Shown one piece after another: positions 33,147 to 42,585 of a stretch of 58,333 bases of DNA. The notes under the pieces are model-generated. The model did no database searches and was not told where the DNA came from. It worked only from the letters and a program-made list of their open reading frames with translations. A program made the position numbers and the translations under genes. Location: contig NZ_JACLYU010000012.1 of the NCBI RefSeq assembly GCF_016899725.1, forward strand, positions 1 through 58,333. The letters run 5' to 3'. The DNA is from Bifidobacterium pullorum subsp. saeculare (GTDB taxonomy: Bacteria > Actinomycetota > Actinomycetes > Actinomycetales > Bifidobacteriaceae). Numbering within the stretch: position 1 is the stretch's first letter; each line of letters opens with the position of its first letter.

Positions 33147-33668
33147 TCAGGCGGCCTTCTCCTGCTTCTCGCGCAGGGCGTCGATCGTACGCACGGCCTT
33201 GGTCGGCAGGGCGTTGAACAGACGGGCGGCCTTGGCCATGGTCTCCTTGATGTCGCCGGCGAATTCCGCGAGGAGCTCCGGACGGGACTTGAGATCGGCA
33301 AGCTTCTTGGCACCCTCGGCGTCGTACACGGTGCCGTCAGCGGCGGCACCCTTGATGACGAGGGCCTTGTTCTCCTTGGCGAAATCACGGATGATCTTCG
33401 CAGCCTCGATGTAATCACCCTTCACGAAGGTGATGGCGGTCGGGCCGGCCAGGATCTCATCCAGACCTTCCACGCCCGCTTCCTTGGCGGCGATGCGAGC
33501 CAGCGTGTTCTTCGCCACGGTGTAGGAAGTATCGCGGCCTAGCTTTTCGCGCAGATCGGAGATCTGCGGAACGGTAAGCCCGCGGTACTCGGTCAGGTAG
33601 ACCGCGTCAGCGTCACGGAACTGAGCCGTGAGCTGGGCGACCACCGCTTCCTTTTCGGGCCTCTTCAT
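33147..33668 (-). CDS. rplJ: 50S ribosomal protein L10
   Basis: A 173-residue protein that anchors L7/L12 dimers to the ribosome. MKRPEKEAVVAQLTAQF, YRGLTVPQISDLREKLG, YTVAKNTLARIAA and ALVIKGAAADG are family marks. GGAAGG seven bases before the ATG supports the start. The 5' leader contains a hairpin-rich region that should bind L10-(L12)4 for autoregulation. Confidence 0.97.
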   Translation of the reverse strand: MKRPEKEAVVAQLTAQFRDADAVYLTEYRGLTVPQISDLREKLGRDTSYTVAKNTLARIAAKEAGVEGLDEILAGPTAITFVKGDYIEAAKIIRDFAKENKALVIKGAAADGTVYDAEGAKKLADLKSRPELLAEFAGDIKETMAKAARLFNALPTKAVRTIDALREKQEKAA

Positions 33669-33790
33669 GGCGTTCCTTCCTAAGTCGGCCGTTGACCTGA
33701 AGGTTGGCGCCGCCCCGATGCAGGGCAACAAAAAAAGCCCTGCGCACAGGCAGAGCTACGGTCATCCGCGAAGCGCTTGCGCGCTCGCCG
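33669..33790 (-). promoter_or_regulatory. L10 leader (autoregulatory mRNA structure)
   Basis: The untranslated leader of rplJ on the minus strand includes GTAGCTCTGCCTGTGC, a hairpin GCAGGGC-10-GCCCTGC (33720-33743) with a T-rich loop, and a bulged region before the ribosome binding site. Position and features fit the L10 leader family, in which L10-L7/L12 represses its own translation; I matched it by layout only. The span 33791-33969 holds no gene. Confidence 0.55.
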
Positions 33791-33969
33791 CGTGAAAGCC
33801 CTCGCGGGCATCCATGTCTCAACCTGCGCTGGCTTGGCGAACCAAACTTCGGAAGCTCCGCTCGCGCGGAACCTCAACCAACGGTCTGTGGTTTACAGCG
33901 GGATACTGTACGGTCCGCCGCCGACATCACATGCCATCCGGGCGTGTCGTGGCGGCGGGGGCCACCGGA

Positions 33970-33997
33970 GGAGCCGCCGGATGGGTACGGCGGCTCC
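33970..33997 (-). terminator. Terminator after the alpha/beta hydrolase
   Basis: GGAGCCGCC/GGCGGCTCC stem around a 10-nt loop, five bases past the stop of the gene at 34002. Confidence 0.65.
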
Positions 33998-34001
33998 CGG
34001 C

Positions 34002-34820
34002 TCAGCGCACGACGCCGCGGATCCAGGCGGCGAGGAGGTCGGGCCACACCTGGACGCAGGATTCCACACGCTCAGGCGTGTCGGCGGTCTCCTCGGTGCC
34101 GAGGGACAGGCCGTGGCGGCCGGTCGGGAAGACATGCGCCTCCACGCCCACGCCGGCGGCGAGGAGGGCGTCGACGAACATCGTGGTGTTGGCGGCGGGC
34201 ACCGCGTCGTCGGTGGCGGTGGTCCATATGAAGGTGGGCGGCACGGTGCCGGCCTTCACATGCCGTTCCAGGCAGACGAGGTCGAGGAGCTGCGGATCGT
34301 CCTTCCGCTCCCCGAGGAGGTTGTCGATGGAGCCGCGATGGGCGAACGGACCGCTGGTGATGACCGGGTAGCCGAGGGCGAGCCCGTTGGGGCGGATGGC
34401 CTCGGCCTCGTAGCCGTGGCCGGCGAGCAGGGCGCCGTCCCACTGTTCGGCGAACAGTGCCGCCGCGTGGCCGCCCGCGGAGAAGCCCATCACCACGATG
34501 CGGCCGGGGTCCACATGCCACTCGTCGGCATGCTCGCGGATGCGCCGCATCGCCTCGGCGGTCTCGACCAACGCGGTCGGGAACACGGAGGGCGCGCAGG
34601 AGTAGCGCAGCACGAAGGCTTGGAAGCCGTGGGCGAGCAGATTGACGGCGACTGGTTCGGCCTCGCGGTCGGAGGTCATCGCATACGCCCCGCCCGGCAG
34701 GATGAGCACGGCCGGCCGCCGGCGGCCCATATCCAGCTCCGGCGAGTTATCCAGCACATAGCCGTCGAACCGCGCCGCCGTACCATCGATGCCGGCAATG
34801 CTCTGTGAAAACGTCAGCAT
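34002..34820 (-). CDS. Alpha/beta hydrolase (esterase/lipase-like)
   Basis: About 272 residues. PAVLILPGGAYAMTSDREAEPVA matches the oxyanion-hole HGGG-like LPGGAY of acetyl esterases; GFSAGGHAAALFA is the nucleophile elbow (Ser in GFSAG); the acid is likely Asp in TTATDDAVP and the His is in TGRHGLSLG. This is the type found as carbohydrate acetyl-esterases in sugar loci, but substrate is not evident. ATG at 34820 is preferred over an upstream in-frame ATG at 34862, though both have weak ribosome binding sites (GGCGG before 34820). No signal peptide, so cytoplasmic. Confidence 0.85.
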   Translation of the reverse strand: MLTFSQSIAGIDGTAARFDGYVLDNSPELDMGRRRPAVLILPGGAYAMTSDREAEPVAVNLLAHGFQAFVLRYSCAPSVFPTALVETAEAMRRIREHADEWHVDPGRIVVMGFSAGGHAAALFAEQWDGALLAGHGYEAEAIRPNGLALGYPVITSGPFAHRGSIDNLLGERKDDPQLLDLVCLERHVKAGTVPPTFIWTTATDDAVPAANTTMFVDALLAAGVGVEAHVFPTGRHGLSLGTEETADTPERVESCVQVWPDLLAAWIRGVVR

Positions 34821-34887
34821 GCCGCCCAGCCTACCGTCGCTGACCAGGCCGGCCAAACCCACGCCGTCCAGCGCTCAGACAGGCCGG

Positions 34888-35688
34888 TCAGATCGTGGCG
34901 GCGTACTGCGAGACGGAGGCGGTGACCTCCTTGAGGAAGTCGAGGGAGCGGCGCCAGTGGCCGGGCACCTCGATGGAGTGGTTGGCGTCCGGATACTCGT
35001 GCACATGCGGGGTGAGGGCGTTGGCGCGGGCGCGGTCGTAGAACGGGTCGGCGGTGCCGGCGCAGACCAGCGGCGCCGGGCCGGGATACGCCGCGGCCCG
35101 CGCGTCGGCCCCGCCGGCCCCAGCGATTCCGACACCCTCACCAGCCCCGACAGCCCCGCCGGCCGCCGGCCGGGCCGCGGCCCCCAGCCCGGCGGCGACG
35201 CGGGCGGCGGCGAGCGCCGGGTCGTCCTCGGCCCTCAGCGCACCGTCGGCCATGGCGGGCACGGGGATCACGCGGCGCGAGGGATCGAAGTCGGCGTGGT
35301 GAAGCACCGGCGTGAGCAGCACGAACGGCAGCCCGAAGGCGCAGGCCACATGCGGGTAGGTCATGGTGGTCAGAGATTTGCCGATGAGCAGCAGCCGCGG
35401 GGCCGGACGCCCGGCCGCGGCCGCCTCGCCGCGCACCTCGCCCACCCAGCGGTCGACCGCGTCGCACAGCACGGGCAGCACGGCGGACAGGTCGTCGGAG
35501 GCGTTGCGCACGTTCATGCGGTCGATACGCCAGCCGTCCTGGGCGAGCGCCTGGCCCGACCAGTACAGCAGCGGCCGGTCGCAGGTGTATCCGGTGCCGG
35601 GCATGAGCAGCACACGCCCGCGCTCGGCCCCCGCCTTCACCAGGTTTTTCCGCCACGAGGTGACCGACACCTCCACCGCCTTCGCCAT
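34888..35688 (-). CDS. Alpha/beta-hydrolase-fold protein
   Basis: A 266-residue protein. VLLMPGTGYTCDRPLLYWSG opens a hydrolase fold; LLLIGKSLTTMTYPHVACAFG contains the nucleophile elbow GKSLTT; APLVCAGTADPFYD carries the acid and EYPDANHSIEVPG the His. An Ala/Gly-rich low-complexity insert lies near residues 170-200. GGAGG five bases before the ATG fixes the start. It precedes (in transcription) the other hydrolase by 67 bp, and both may share a transcript. Substrate unknown. Confidence 0.8.
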   Translation of the reverse strand: MAKAVEVSVTSWRKNLVKAGAERGRVLLMPGTGYTCDRPLLYWSGQALAQDGWRIDRMNVRNASDDLSAVLPVLCDAVDRWVGEVRGEAAAAGRPAPRLLLIGKSLTTMTYPHVACAFGLPFVLLTPVLHHADFDPSRRVIPVPAMADGALRAEDDPALAAARVAAGLGAAARPAAGGAVGAGEGVGIAGAGGADARAAAYPGPAPLVCAGTADPFYDRARANALTPHVHEYPDANHSIEVPGHWRRSLDFLKEVTASVSQYAATI

Positions 35689-35768
35689 GCTTCCTCCTCA
35701 TCCGGCTCCGGGCTCACACATTCTGATCAACCCTGCCTCACTCCCCTAAGTGTAGGACCGCCGTGCGC

Positions 35769-37325
35769 TCACGCGTCGGGCCAGCAACGGTCGTAGTCCA
35801 CGCCGGTCAGATGCTCCACGGTGTCACGCACCTCGGGCCTCACGTCCGCCTTGCGCCCGCCGTTGCGCAGACGGTCGATCTCCTGCAGCACGGTCGAATC
35901 CGTGCGCTTGCTGATGTTGAGATGCTGCGAAACCACCCAGCACACGACCATCGCGAAGGCGAACCATCCCAGCAGCACCGCCGCGAGGCCCGCGCGCGCG
36001 GCCGGCGGCTGGGTGGCGCGCGTCGAGTCGAAGCCGACGGCGCCGAGCACCAGTCCCACGCAGATCGTCGCCACGCCGGAGCCCAGTTGGCGGAACCCGG
36101 CCTGCACGCCGGAGAACGTGGCGGAGCGGTACCGTTCGGTGACGATCTGGTCCACGTCCGCGATGAACGGGAACACCGCCCACGGCAGGTATCCGCACAG
36201 CGACTTGAACGCGAAGAACCACAGCGAGCCGGCCACCGCGAACACGGTCCAGGCCGCCCCCGGCAGCCGCCCGGCGAGCGCCCAGGCCGCGCCGAGCCAC
36301 GCCAGGCCCACGAGCATGCCGGCGAAGTTCGCCGCGTACAGCCGGCGCGGCCCGATGCGCGTGAGCAGCCAGCCGAACAGGGGCATCAGCGGCAGCGAGA
36401 CCACCGCGCATCCCAGCAGCAGCGACGCGAACGCGGCCGTGCGGTTCCAGTCGTAGATTACGAAGAACACGAAGGTCTGGCCGAACACGTCCATCGACAC
36501 CTGCACGAGCAGGTAGATCGTCACATGCTTGCGGAACTCCTTGATGCGCAGCGTCGAGGCGTATTCGCCCAGCACGCGCCCCACGCGCCGCATCCACCCG
36601 CGCACGCCGAGCCGCGGCTCGCGGCGCCGCCCGCTGGCCCACGCTCCGAATCCGGCCTGCTCCGGCGTCATCTCCCAGGTGGTCCGCCACGTCACCCCCA
36701 CGGCGCAGGCGAACACGGCGACCGCGCCGATCGCGAACACCATGTATCCGGTCGGACGGTCCTCGCCGAACACGCGCAGCGACAGGCTTCCCAGCAGCGG
36801 GATCAGCGTGCCCGCGGCCGTGGAGATGACCATACGCGTGGTGGAGAGCTTGGTGCGCTGGCCATAGTCGCGCGTCATCTCGCCGGGAAGCGGGTTGTAA
36901 CTGGCTTGGAACGCCTGCGCCAGCATCACCCACAGCACGTAGACGAGCGCATACGCCCACACCGGCAGGCCCGGGACCCACAGCAGCACGCCGACGAGCA
37001 GCGCGGGCGCGATGAGCATGAGCATGAAGCCACGCCGGCCGAAGCGCCGGCCGATCGAATAGCGGTAGAGGTTGTCGTCGAGCACGCCGAACACCAACGC
37101 GCCGACGGCGCTCACCAGCGCGCTCACACCGATGATGCCCTGCGCGGTGACGATGCTCATGCCGCAGAACCAGCTCCAGAACAGGGCGAGGTAGGTGGAG
37201 ATGAGGACGAGCTGCCCGCCGCCGTAGCAGTCGCCGATGCCGAAGCCGACCGCCTCGCGCATCGTGATCTTGCGCAGGCCGCCGATATTCCCCCGGTCAT
37301 CCTTCCGGCCGTTGGTGCGTCCCAT
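35769..37325 (-). CDS. GPH/MFS-type sugar transporter
   Basis: A 518-residue membrane protein with about twelve helices. The N-terminus REAVGFGIGDCYGGGQLVLI and the loop GVLDDNLYRYSIGRRFGRRGFML (split: GVLDDNLYRYSIG, RRFGRRGFML) match the GPH (glycoside-pentoside-hexuronide:cation) group of the major facilitator fold, with the usual DxxxxxxGR(R/K) loop. The C-terminal 45 residues form a hydrophilic tail. GAG seven bases before the ATG is a modest ribosome binding site. It follows the membrane protein gene at 37383 by 57 bp and the glycan operon upstream, so it may import a related glycoside. Confidence 0.85.
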   Translation of the reverse strand: MGRTNGRKDDRGNIGGLRKITMREAVGFGIGDCYGGGQLVLISTYLALFWSWFCGMSIVTAQGIIGVSALVSAVGALVFGVLDDNLYRYSIGRRFGRRGFMLMLIAPALLVGVLLWVPGLPVWAYALVYVLWVMLAQAFQASYNPLPGEMTRDYGQRTKLSTTRMVISTAAGTLIPLLGSLSLRVFGEDRPTGYMVFAIGAVAVFACAVGVTWRTTWEMTPEQAGFGAWASGRRREPRLGVRGWMRRVGRVLGEYASTLRIKEFRKHVTIYLLVQVSMDVFGQTFVFFVIYDWNRTAAFASLLLGCAVVSLPLMPLFGWLLTRIGPRRLYAANFAGMLVGLAWLGAAWALAGRLPGAAWTVFAVAGSLWFFAFKSLCGYLPWAVFPFIADVDQIVTERYRSATFSGVQAGFRQLGSGVATICVGLVLGAVGFDSTRATQPPAARAGLAAVLLGWFAFAMVVCWVVSQHLNISKRTDSTVLQEIDRLRNGGRKADVRPEVRDTVEHLTGVDYDRCWPDA

Positions 37326-37382
37326 GCCGCGCTCCCTCCGTTGTCCGGCGGCCCCGCTGCTTGACGGCCCGCTGCCGTGCCG

Positions 37383-38165
37383 CTACTTGAATCGCAGATA
37401 GTCGAAGAACCGGACGGCCCAGTCCAGGTCGTCCTGGTCGGTGACGTTGCAGAACGCCATCACCGCGTGCTCGGACGCGCCCCCGAGGCCGTCCCAGACC
37501 TCGGAGCCGGACAGGTCGAGCATCCACGCCTCGGACGGGTCGGTCACCGGCTTGCCGTCCTTGCCGAGCAGCGAGCCTTGGACCGCGGCGAGCTGCGCGG
37601 TGGTGAGCACGTCCTTGGCGGGGACGAAGAGGTTGCGTTTGACGAGCATGCCCGCGTCGTCGCCGGGGGCGATGAGCACCTGGATCTGCTTGGCCGCGGT
37701 CATGGCCATGAGCTTGGACGAATCGTCCATCATGCCGCTGCCCGTCGAGCCGTCGGCGGTGATGAGCATCGTCGCGCCGGCGTCGACGAGCCGGTCGTCG
37801 TCCAGGTGCTCGGCCTTGACGAAGCCGGCTTTGAGCCGGTCGATGCGCGCGGCGTCGTCCTGCATGTTGATGGCCTGGATGCCGACCACGGGGTCGGGCC
37901 CGTGGAACAGCATCGTGCCGAGCAACGAGCCGGCGAGCGCCACGAGCACGGCGGCCACGACCACGCCGGCCAGGAAGTGTTGCCGGAAGTACGCCCACCG
38001 CTGGCCGGCGGGCAGTTCGCGGAAGGTACGCCACTTCGACTGCCTGGCGTAGACGTTGCTGCTGGCGAGCGTGGCCACCGCGTCAAGCTGGTCCTCGGAC
38101 AGCTGGTATTCGCCGTCGCCGACGTGCCTGCCGGCGTCATTGCTCTCGTCGTGATGTCCGTCCAT
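37383..38165 (-). CDS. Single-pass membrane protein, unknown function
   Basis: A 260-residue protein. The N-terminal 60 residues are cytoplasmic (ESNDAGRHVGDGEYQLSEDQL...). One membrane helix follows (FLAGVVVAAVLVALAGSLLGTML) and an exported C-terminal domain with GPDPVVGIQAINMQDDAARI and VWDGLGGASEHAVMAFCNV. GGAGG seven bases before the ATG at 38165 sets the start; an upstream in-frame ATG at 38189 lacks one. No known family recognised. It stands 42 bp after the GH59-like gene and may be the seventh gene of that operon. Confidence 0.75.
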   Translation of the reverse strand: MDGHHDESNDAGRHVGDGEYQLSEDQLDAVATLASSNVYARQSKWRTFRELPAGQRWAYFRQHFLAGVVVAAVLVALAGSLLGTMLFHGPDPVVGIQAINMQDDAARIDRLKAGFVKAEHLDDDRLVDAGATMLITADGSTGSGMMDDSSKLMAMTAAKQIQVLIAPGDDAGMLVKRNLFVPAKDVLTTAQLAAVQGSLLGKDGKPVTDPSEAWMLDLSGSEVWDGLGGASEHAVMAFCNVTDQDDLDWAVRFFDYLRFK

Positions 38166-38206
38166 GGGTGCGCCTCCGTTTCCGTGCACACTCTACCAGC
38201 GGCGCC

Positions 38207-40912
38207 TTAGGCGAGTGCGCCGATGGCGTCCACCTGCCACAGCGCCTGGTTGGCCAGCCGCAGCGTGACCGTGTGGCGCCCGGGTTCCAGCCCGCCGATG
38301 TGCAGCTGGGTGCGGAGCGACCCCTCGTTGGCCTGTGTGCGCCGGCGCTGCCCGGCCAGCCTGCCGTCGACGAAGACGTCCAGCAGCACGTCGCCGTCGG
38401 ATGGGCCGAACACGTCGAGTCCGGTGCCGTCGAAGGTGTGGGTCAGGCTGGCGCCGATCCGGCTGGTGCGGGAGATCGAACGCAGGTAGGTGAACATACC
38501 CTGGCCGTTGCGGTGCTCCCATTCGCCGTCGTAGCGCAGCACCGGCGTGCGCGAGTCGTCCCACGAGACGAGGTGCATGTCGTCGACCAGCGCCGCGTAG
38601 TGCGGGCTGAACCCGGGCACGCGTTCGACCCTGAGCCGGGAGAAGCGCACATGGTCGAAGCTCGTGCCGAGCATGACGCGCCCGGCCGTCTGCGGGCGAT
38701 CGTCGGTCCAGCGCGTCACCTCGGCGCCGTTGAGCCGCACGGTCACGGTGGGGCCGGCGACCTCGAGCGACAGCGTGAACCAGTCCGCGGCGCCGGGGCG
38801 GAAGGCGGGCGCGCCGGCTTCGGCGGCGCGCCGGCGCAAGTCCTCGAGATGGCCGCGGTGTTTCTCGTCGCCGTACCGCCGCAGCAGCCACACGCCGTCG
38901 GCGCGCAGCTTGAAGTCGTAGCCGGCGAGGTCGGTGGTGAACTTGTCGCCGCCCATGTCGCGCGCGCCCAGCAGCACGTAGGGGGCGCGGCCGGGGTAGG
39001 GCTCGAAGCGCACGTCCACGGACACCCGGTAGTTGGTCCACCGCATGTCGCCGATGGTGGTGCGCGGCTCCCCCTCGATCCAGGCGTCGCCGGCGTGGGT
39101 CCAGTCGATCTGCTGGCGCAGCGCATGGCCGCACTCCGGATCGGGCACGACCTCGAACGCGCCGTTGGTGTCGGTGGCGTAGCGCGCGCCACGGGCCGGG
39201 TCGTCGAAGGCGTCGGCGTGCAGGACGCCGTGGGCCGGGTCCTCGTCGAGCACGGGGCGCGACGCCTCCGGGGTGGCCGGGATGGCATAGGGCGCGACGT
39301 CGGCGAGGGTGGTGACGGTGACCATCGACCATGGGCGCACGGTGAGCGCGTACTGCGTGGTGCCGTCCGGCCCGTCGACGGGCTCGATGACACCGACGCG
39401 GCGGCGCCAGGCGGCGTCGTAGCGTTCGCCGGGTTCGGCGGCGCGCGTCTGCCAGACCTCGGCGGGCCTGCCCGCGGCGGGCAGGGCCGGGTCCACGGCG
39501 ATCCGGTACTCGCGTGGCAGGGCGGAATCGTTGACGATGACGGTGCTGAAGTCGGCGCCGTCGGGCGCGGCGAGGGTCAGGTAGCTCGGTTCGCCGTGGC
39601 GGGCGCCGTTGACGGGATTGTCGCCGCCGACCTCGCAGCCGCTGGCGGCGGGGATGGCCCGCCAGACGGCGGGGTCGTCGCCCGCCCAACCGAGCTTCGC
39701 GCATGCGCAGAAGTGCTCGAGCACCGCGCAGCCGGCGTCGAAGTACATCCAGCCGCTCCAGGGGTCGCGGGCGGAGACCAGCTCCTTGGAGGCGTATTCC
39801 ATATGCTTGTGGCATGCGCCGATGGCCGGCTGGTAGATCGCATGCGTGCGGCGGGACCGGACGAAGCCTTTGATCAGCGTGTTGGCCATTTCGAGCGGAC
39901 CGCCCGGCCCGCCGATGCCGGTGTTGGCGACAGGATCCGCCAGCCCGTCGCCGTTGGTGTTGTTCGGGCGGTCGGCGGAGTTGGAGAACACGGCCTGCGC
40001 CTCGGAGTTCCACACCTCCTTGTCGGCCTGCTCGGCGAGGCGGGTGAAGCCGCCTTCCTCGTCGTCGACGACGGAGTAATGGTAGGCGGCCACGTCCACG
40101 GCGTCCATGTACCGCGGATCGGCGAACAGCTGGCCGGCGAAGGTGCCGGTCACCTCCTCGTCGGAGGTGATGACCTTGATGCGGTGGAACAGCGCCCGTT
40201 CCTCGTCGCTGGACCAGCCGGCGTCGGCCGCGGTGGCCAGGCGGCCGCCCAGGGAGTCGGGCAGCGCCGCCGGGTCGTGGGCGGCGGGGTCGGACGGGTC
40301 GGCGGGCGCGTCGGGGTCCACCTCGAAGCCGGTCTCGTCCTGGCGCACGCGGCGGGCGAACTCGGCGACCCAGTCGAGGTCGGCCGTGCGTTCGTTGACG
40401 TCGGGGTTGACGGAGCCGACCATGAAGCCGTAGGCGCGGTAGCAGGCCAGGATCGTGTTCTTGTACCAGCGGTAGACGTCGTCGTTGCCATGCACCCAGG
40501 TCGGGGCCATCCAGCGCAGGATGCTCACGCGCACGCCGGGCTGGACCTCGGCCGCGTCGGCGGCGAGCTGGAAGCCCGGTTCGCGCCCGACGGCCGGGTA
40601 TTCGCCGGGCTCGCGCATGGTGCAGGCCTCGGGGCCGGTGGAGTTATTGCGGTCGTTGCCCATCTCCACCTTGACGGTGTTCATGATCGGGCGCGGGCCG
40701 CCGAACAGCGTGCGGACCAGCCGCCGGTAGGCGTCCGGATGCTCGGCCCGGTAGTCCATGAGCATGCTCGAGGTGGCGTTGCCGCTGAGCACGCCGAACC
40801 CCTTGTACGTCAGTCCGTTGCGGTTGGCTGCGGCGGCCGCCACGTCGGCGGCCGTCAGCATGACGGTGACGGGGCGGTCCTGCGCCGTGGCGTTGCGTTG
40901 CGATGGCATCAT
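38207..40912 (-). CDS. GH59-like glycosidase (galactocerebrosidase family), intracellular
   Basis: A 901-residue enzyme. LTYKGFGVLSGNATSSMLMDY and NTVKVEMGNDRNNSTG match the start of the GH59 barrel; the acid/base is likely Glu174 (DVNERT) and the nucleophile Glu304 (VWNSEAQAVFS), in agreement with the GALC-type NE and SE motifs. A beta-sandwich and a C-terminal lectin-like region follow (DNGAFEVVPD-like, FTLSLEVAGPTVTVRLNG, and HTFDGTGLDVFGPSDGDVLLDVFVDG, split here). No signal peptide, so it acts inside the cell on imported galactosides. ATG at 40912 overlaps the YesL gene stop by ATGA, with AGGGA six bases upstream. GH59 is uncommon in bacteria; the exact linkage is open. Confidence 0.75.
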   Translation of the reverse strand: MMPSQRNATAQDRPVTVMLTAADVAAAAANRNGLTYKGFGVLSGNATSSMLMDYRAEHPDAYRRLVRTLFGGPRPIMNTVKVEMGNDRNNSTGPEACTMREPGEYPAVGREPGFQLAADAAEVQPGVRVSILRWMAPTWVHGNDDVYRWYKNTILACYRAYGFMVGSVNPDVNERTADLDWVAEFARRVRQDETGFEVDPDAPADPSDPAAHDPAALPDSLGGRLATAADAGWSSDEERALFHRIKVITSDEEVTGTFAGQLFADPRYMDAVDVAAYHYSVVDDEEGGFTRLAEQADKEVWNSEAQAVFSNSADRPNNTNGDGLADPVANTGIGGPGGPLEMANTLIKGFVRSRRTHAIYQPAIGACHKHMEYASKELVSARDPWSGWMYFDAGCAVLEHFCACAKLGWAGDDPAVWRAIPAASGCEVGGDNPVNGARHGEPSYLTLAAPDGADFSTVIVNDSALPREYRIAVDPALPAAGRPAEVWQTRAAEPGERYDAAWRRRVGVIEPVDGPDGTTQYALTVRPWSMVTVTTLADVAPYAIPATPEASRPVLDEDPAHGVLHADAFDDPARGARYATDTNGAFEVVPDPECGHALRQQIDWTHAGDAWIEGEPRTTIGDMRWTNYRVSVDVRFEPYPGRAPYVLLGARDMGGDKFTTDLAGYDFKLRADGVWLLRRYGDEKHRGHLEDLRRRAAEAGAPAFRPGAADWFTLSLEVAGPTVTVRLNGAEVTRWTDDRPQTAGRVMLGTSFDHVRFSRLRVERVPGFSPHYAALVDDMHLVSWDDSRTPVLRYDGEWEHRNGQGMFTYLRSISRTSRIGASLTHTFDGTGLDVFGPSDGDVLLDVFVDGRLAGQRRRTQANEGSLRTQLHIGGLEPGRHTVTLRLANQALWQVDAIGALA

Positions 40913-41727
40913 AGTCGTTCCCTTCGTGTCGAGACCATGGGTTCCGGGCCGCGCGGCCGTGGCGCGAGCGCGGCGGCGAGCGGCTGGGCCTGCCAGCGGG
41001 CCCCCGCCCAGACCAGATAGGCGACGGGTCCGGTGGCCAGCGTGAGCACCAGGAACGGGCTGTGGGCGAGCCCGTACCCGTAGGCGAGGAGCGCCAGCAT
41101 GCCGACGGCCGTCATCGGCAGCCGGCGGACGGCGAGCACCACGCCGTTGCGCACCAGCGCCACCCACGTCGCCTTGGGGTATGCGACCGTCAGGCACAGC
41201 GCGACGACCAGCGTGGCCACCGCCATCACCGCCAGGACCAATGCCACGGGGATGAGCAGCGCGCCCCACGCCACCTGGAGCAGCAGCTGCATGTCGTAGC
41301 AGAGGACCGCCACGAGGGCGAACGCGGGCACGCCCAGCCGCAGGGACCGCGCGAACAGGCGGACATACGCGCGCCAATACGGCCGGAACACCGCCACGTC
41401 CACGTCGGCCGGCACATACGGCGCGGCGATCCAGTCCGGACGGCGCTCGTCGTCCGGGCGCTCCGGCCGGCGGCCGGACCCGCGGCCGGCGAGGATGGGC
41501 CAGGCCTCCGGGCGCAGCGCGGGATGGTCGCGGAACACCGCGAACAACGCGGCCACGCCCGGCGCGCTCAGCGCGCCGGCCAGGCAGAACGGCAGATACC
41601 AGTCGAACCCCGGCACCAGCGCCCACGCGGCCAACAGCGGCAGGCACCCGGCCACCGCGCATACGGAGGAGGCCAGCAGCACGTAGATGGCGTTGACCGC
41701 GCAGCGGTACACCTGCATCGCACGCAT
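40909..41727 (-). CDS. YesL-like (DUF624) membrane protein
   Basis: A 272-residue membrane protein with about five helices. The N-terminus MQVYRCAVNAIYVLLASSVC with GCLPLLAAWALVPG and the middle FRPYWRAYVRLFARSLRLGVPAF (split: FRPYWRAYVRLF, ARSLRLGVPAF) are the usual YesL style, a family nearly always found next to sugar ABC importers; function unknown, possibly an importer accessory. It starts five bases after the permease gene stop and overlaps the GH59-like gene by 4 bp. Confidence 0.8.
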   Translation of the reverse strand: MRAMQVYRCAVNAIYVLLASSVCAVAGCLPLLAAWALVPGFDWYLPFCLAGALSAPGVAALFAVFRDHPALRPEAWPILAGRGSGRRPERPDDERRPDWIAAPYVPADVDVAVFRPYWRAYVRLFARSLRLGVPAFALVAVLCYDMQLLLQVAWGALLIPVALVLAVMAVATLVVALCLTVAYPKATWVALVRNGVVLAVRRLPMTAVGMLALLAYGYGLAHSPFLVLTLATGPVAYLVWAGARWQAQPLAAALAPRPRGPEPMVSTRRERL

Positions 41728-41732
41728 GCCGG

Positions 41733-42584
41733 TCAGCCCTTCATGCCGCTGGTCGCGATGCCTTCGATGAACTGCTTCTGCCCCAGGAGGAACACCACCA
41801 GGATCGGCAGCACCGACAGCACGGAGCCGGTCATGATCATCGCGTAGTCGGCGTCGTATTGGCTGATGAAGGTTTTCAGGCCCAGCTGGATGGTGTACAG
41901 GTCCGGCGAGCGCAGGTAGAGCAGCGGACCCATGTAGTCGTTCCAGGTGTTGGTGAACGTGATGATCGCCAGCGCCGCGATCGACGGGCCGGACAGCGGC
42001 ACGATGATGCGCGCCCAGATGCCGAACTCGCTCATGCCGTCCAGGCGGGCCGCCTCGGCCAGCTCGTCGGGGATCGTGTCGTAGAACTGCTTCATCATGA
42101 ACACGCCGAACGCGCCGAAGGCCTGCAGCAGGATGATCGACCAGCGCGTGTCGTTGAGTCCGATCACCGAGAGCATCTTGAACTGCGGGATCATGTACGC
42201 CTGCCAGGGCACCGCCATGGTGGCCACGTAGACCAGGAACAGGGTGTTGCGCCCGGGGAAGGCGATCTTGGAGAAGCCGTATGCGGCGAAGGAGCCGGTG
42301 GCGACCTGCAGCAGCATCACCACCACGGCGAAGAACACGGTGTTGAGCAGCCAGGTGCCCATATCCGCCTTGGTCCAGATCTGCGCGTAATGCTCCCAGT
42401 GCCAGGTGGAGGGCAGCCAGCGCACCGGCACCATGAACACCTCGTTGTTGGGCTTGAGCGAGCTGAGCACCATCCATACGAAGGGCAGCAGGATGAACGC
42501 GCAGACCACGGCCATCGCCGCATAGCCGGCCACCCGGCCGACCGCGCGGCCGACCGCACGCCCAGACACACGCGTACCGTCCAT
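41733..42584 (-). CDS. Sugar ABC transporter permease (MalG-type)
   Basis: About 283 residues, six membrane helices. The inner-membrane-protein signature for contact with the ATPase is EAARLDGMSEFGIWARIIVPLSGP. SSLKPNNEVFMVPVRWLP after the first helix is typical of the CUT1 MalG/LacG type. ATG at 42584 lies one base after the upstream permease stop; a GTG at 42593 could extend it by three residues. Works with the permease at 42586 and the binding protein at 43520. Confidence 0.93.
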   Translation of the reverse strand: MDGTRVSGRAVGRAVGRVAGYAAMAVVCAFILLPFVWMVLSSLKPNNEVFMVPVRWLPSTWHWEHYAQIWTKADMGTWLLNTVFFAVVVMLLQVATGSFAAYGFSKIAFPGRNTLFLVYVATMAVPWQAYMIPQFKMLSVIGLNDTRWSIILLQAFGAFGVFMMKQFYDTIPDELAEAARLDGMSEFGIWARIIVPLSGPSIAALAIITFTNTWNDYMGPLLYLRSPDLYTIQLGLKTFISQYDADYAMIMTGSVLSVLPILVVFLLGQKQFIEGIATSGMKG

Positions 42585-42585
42585 C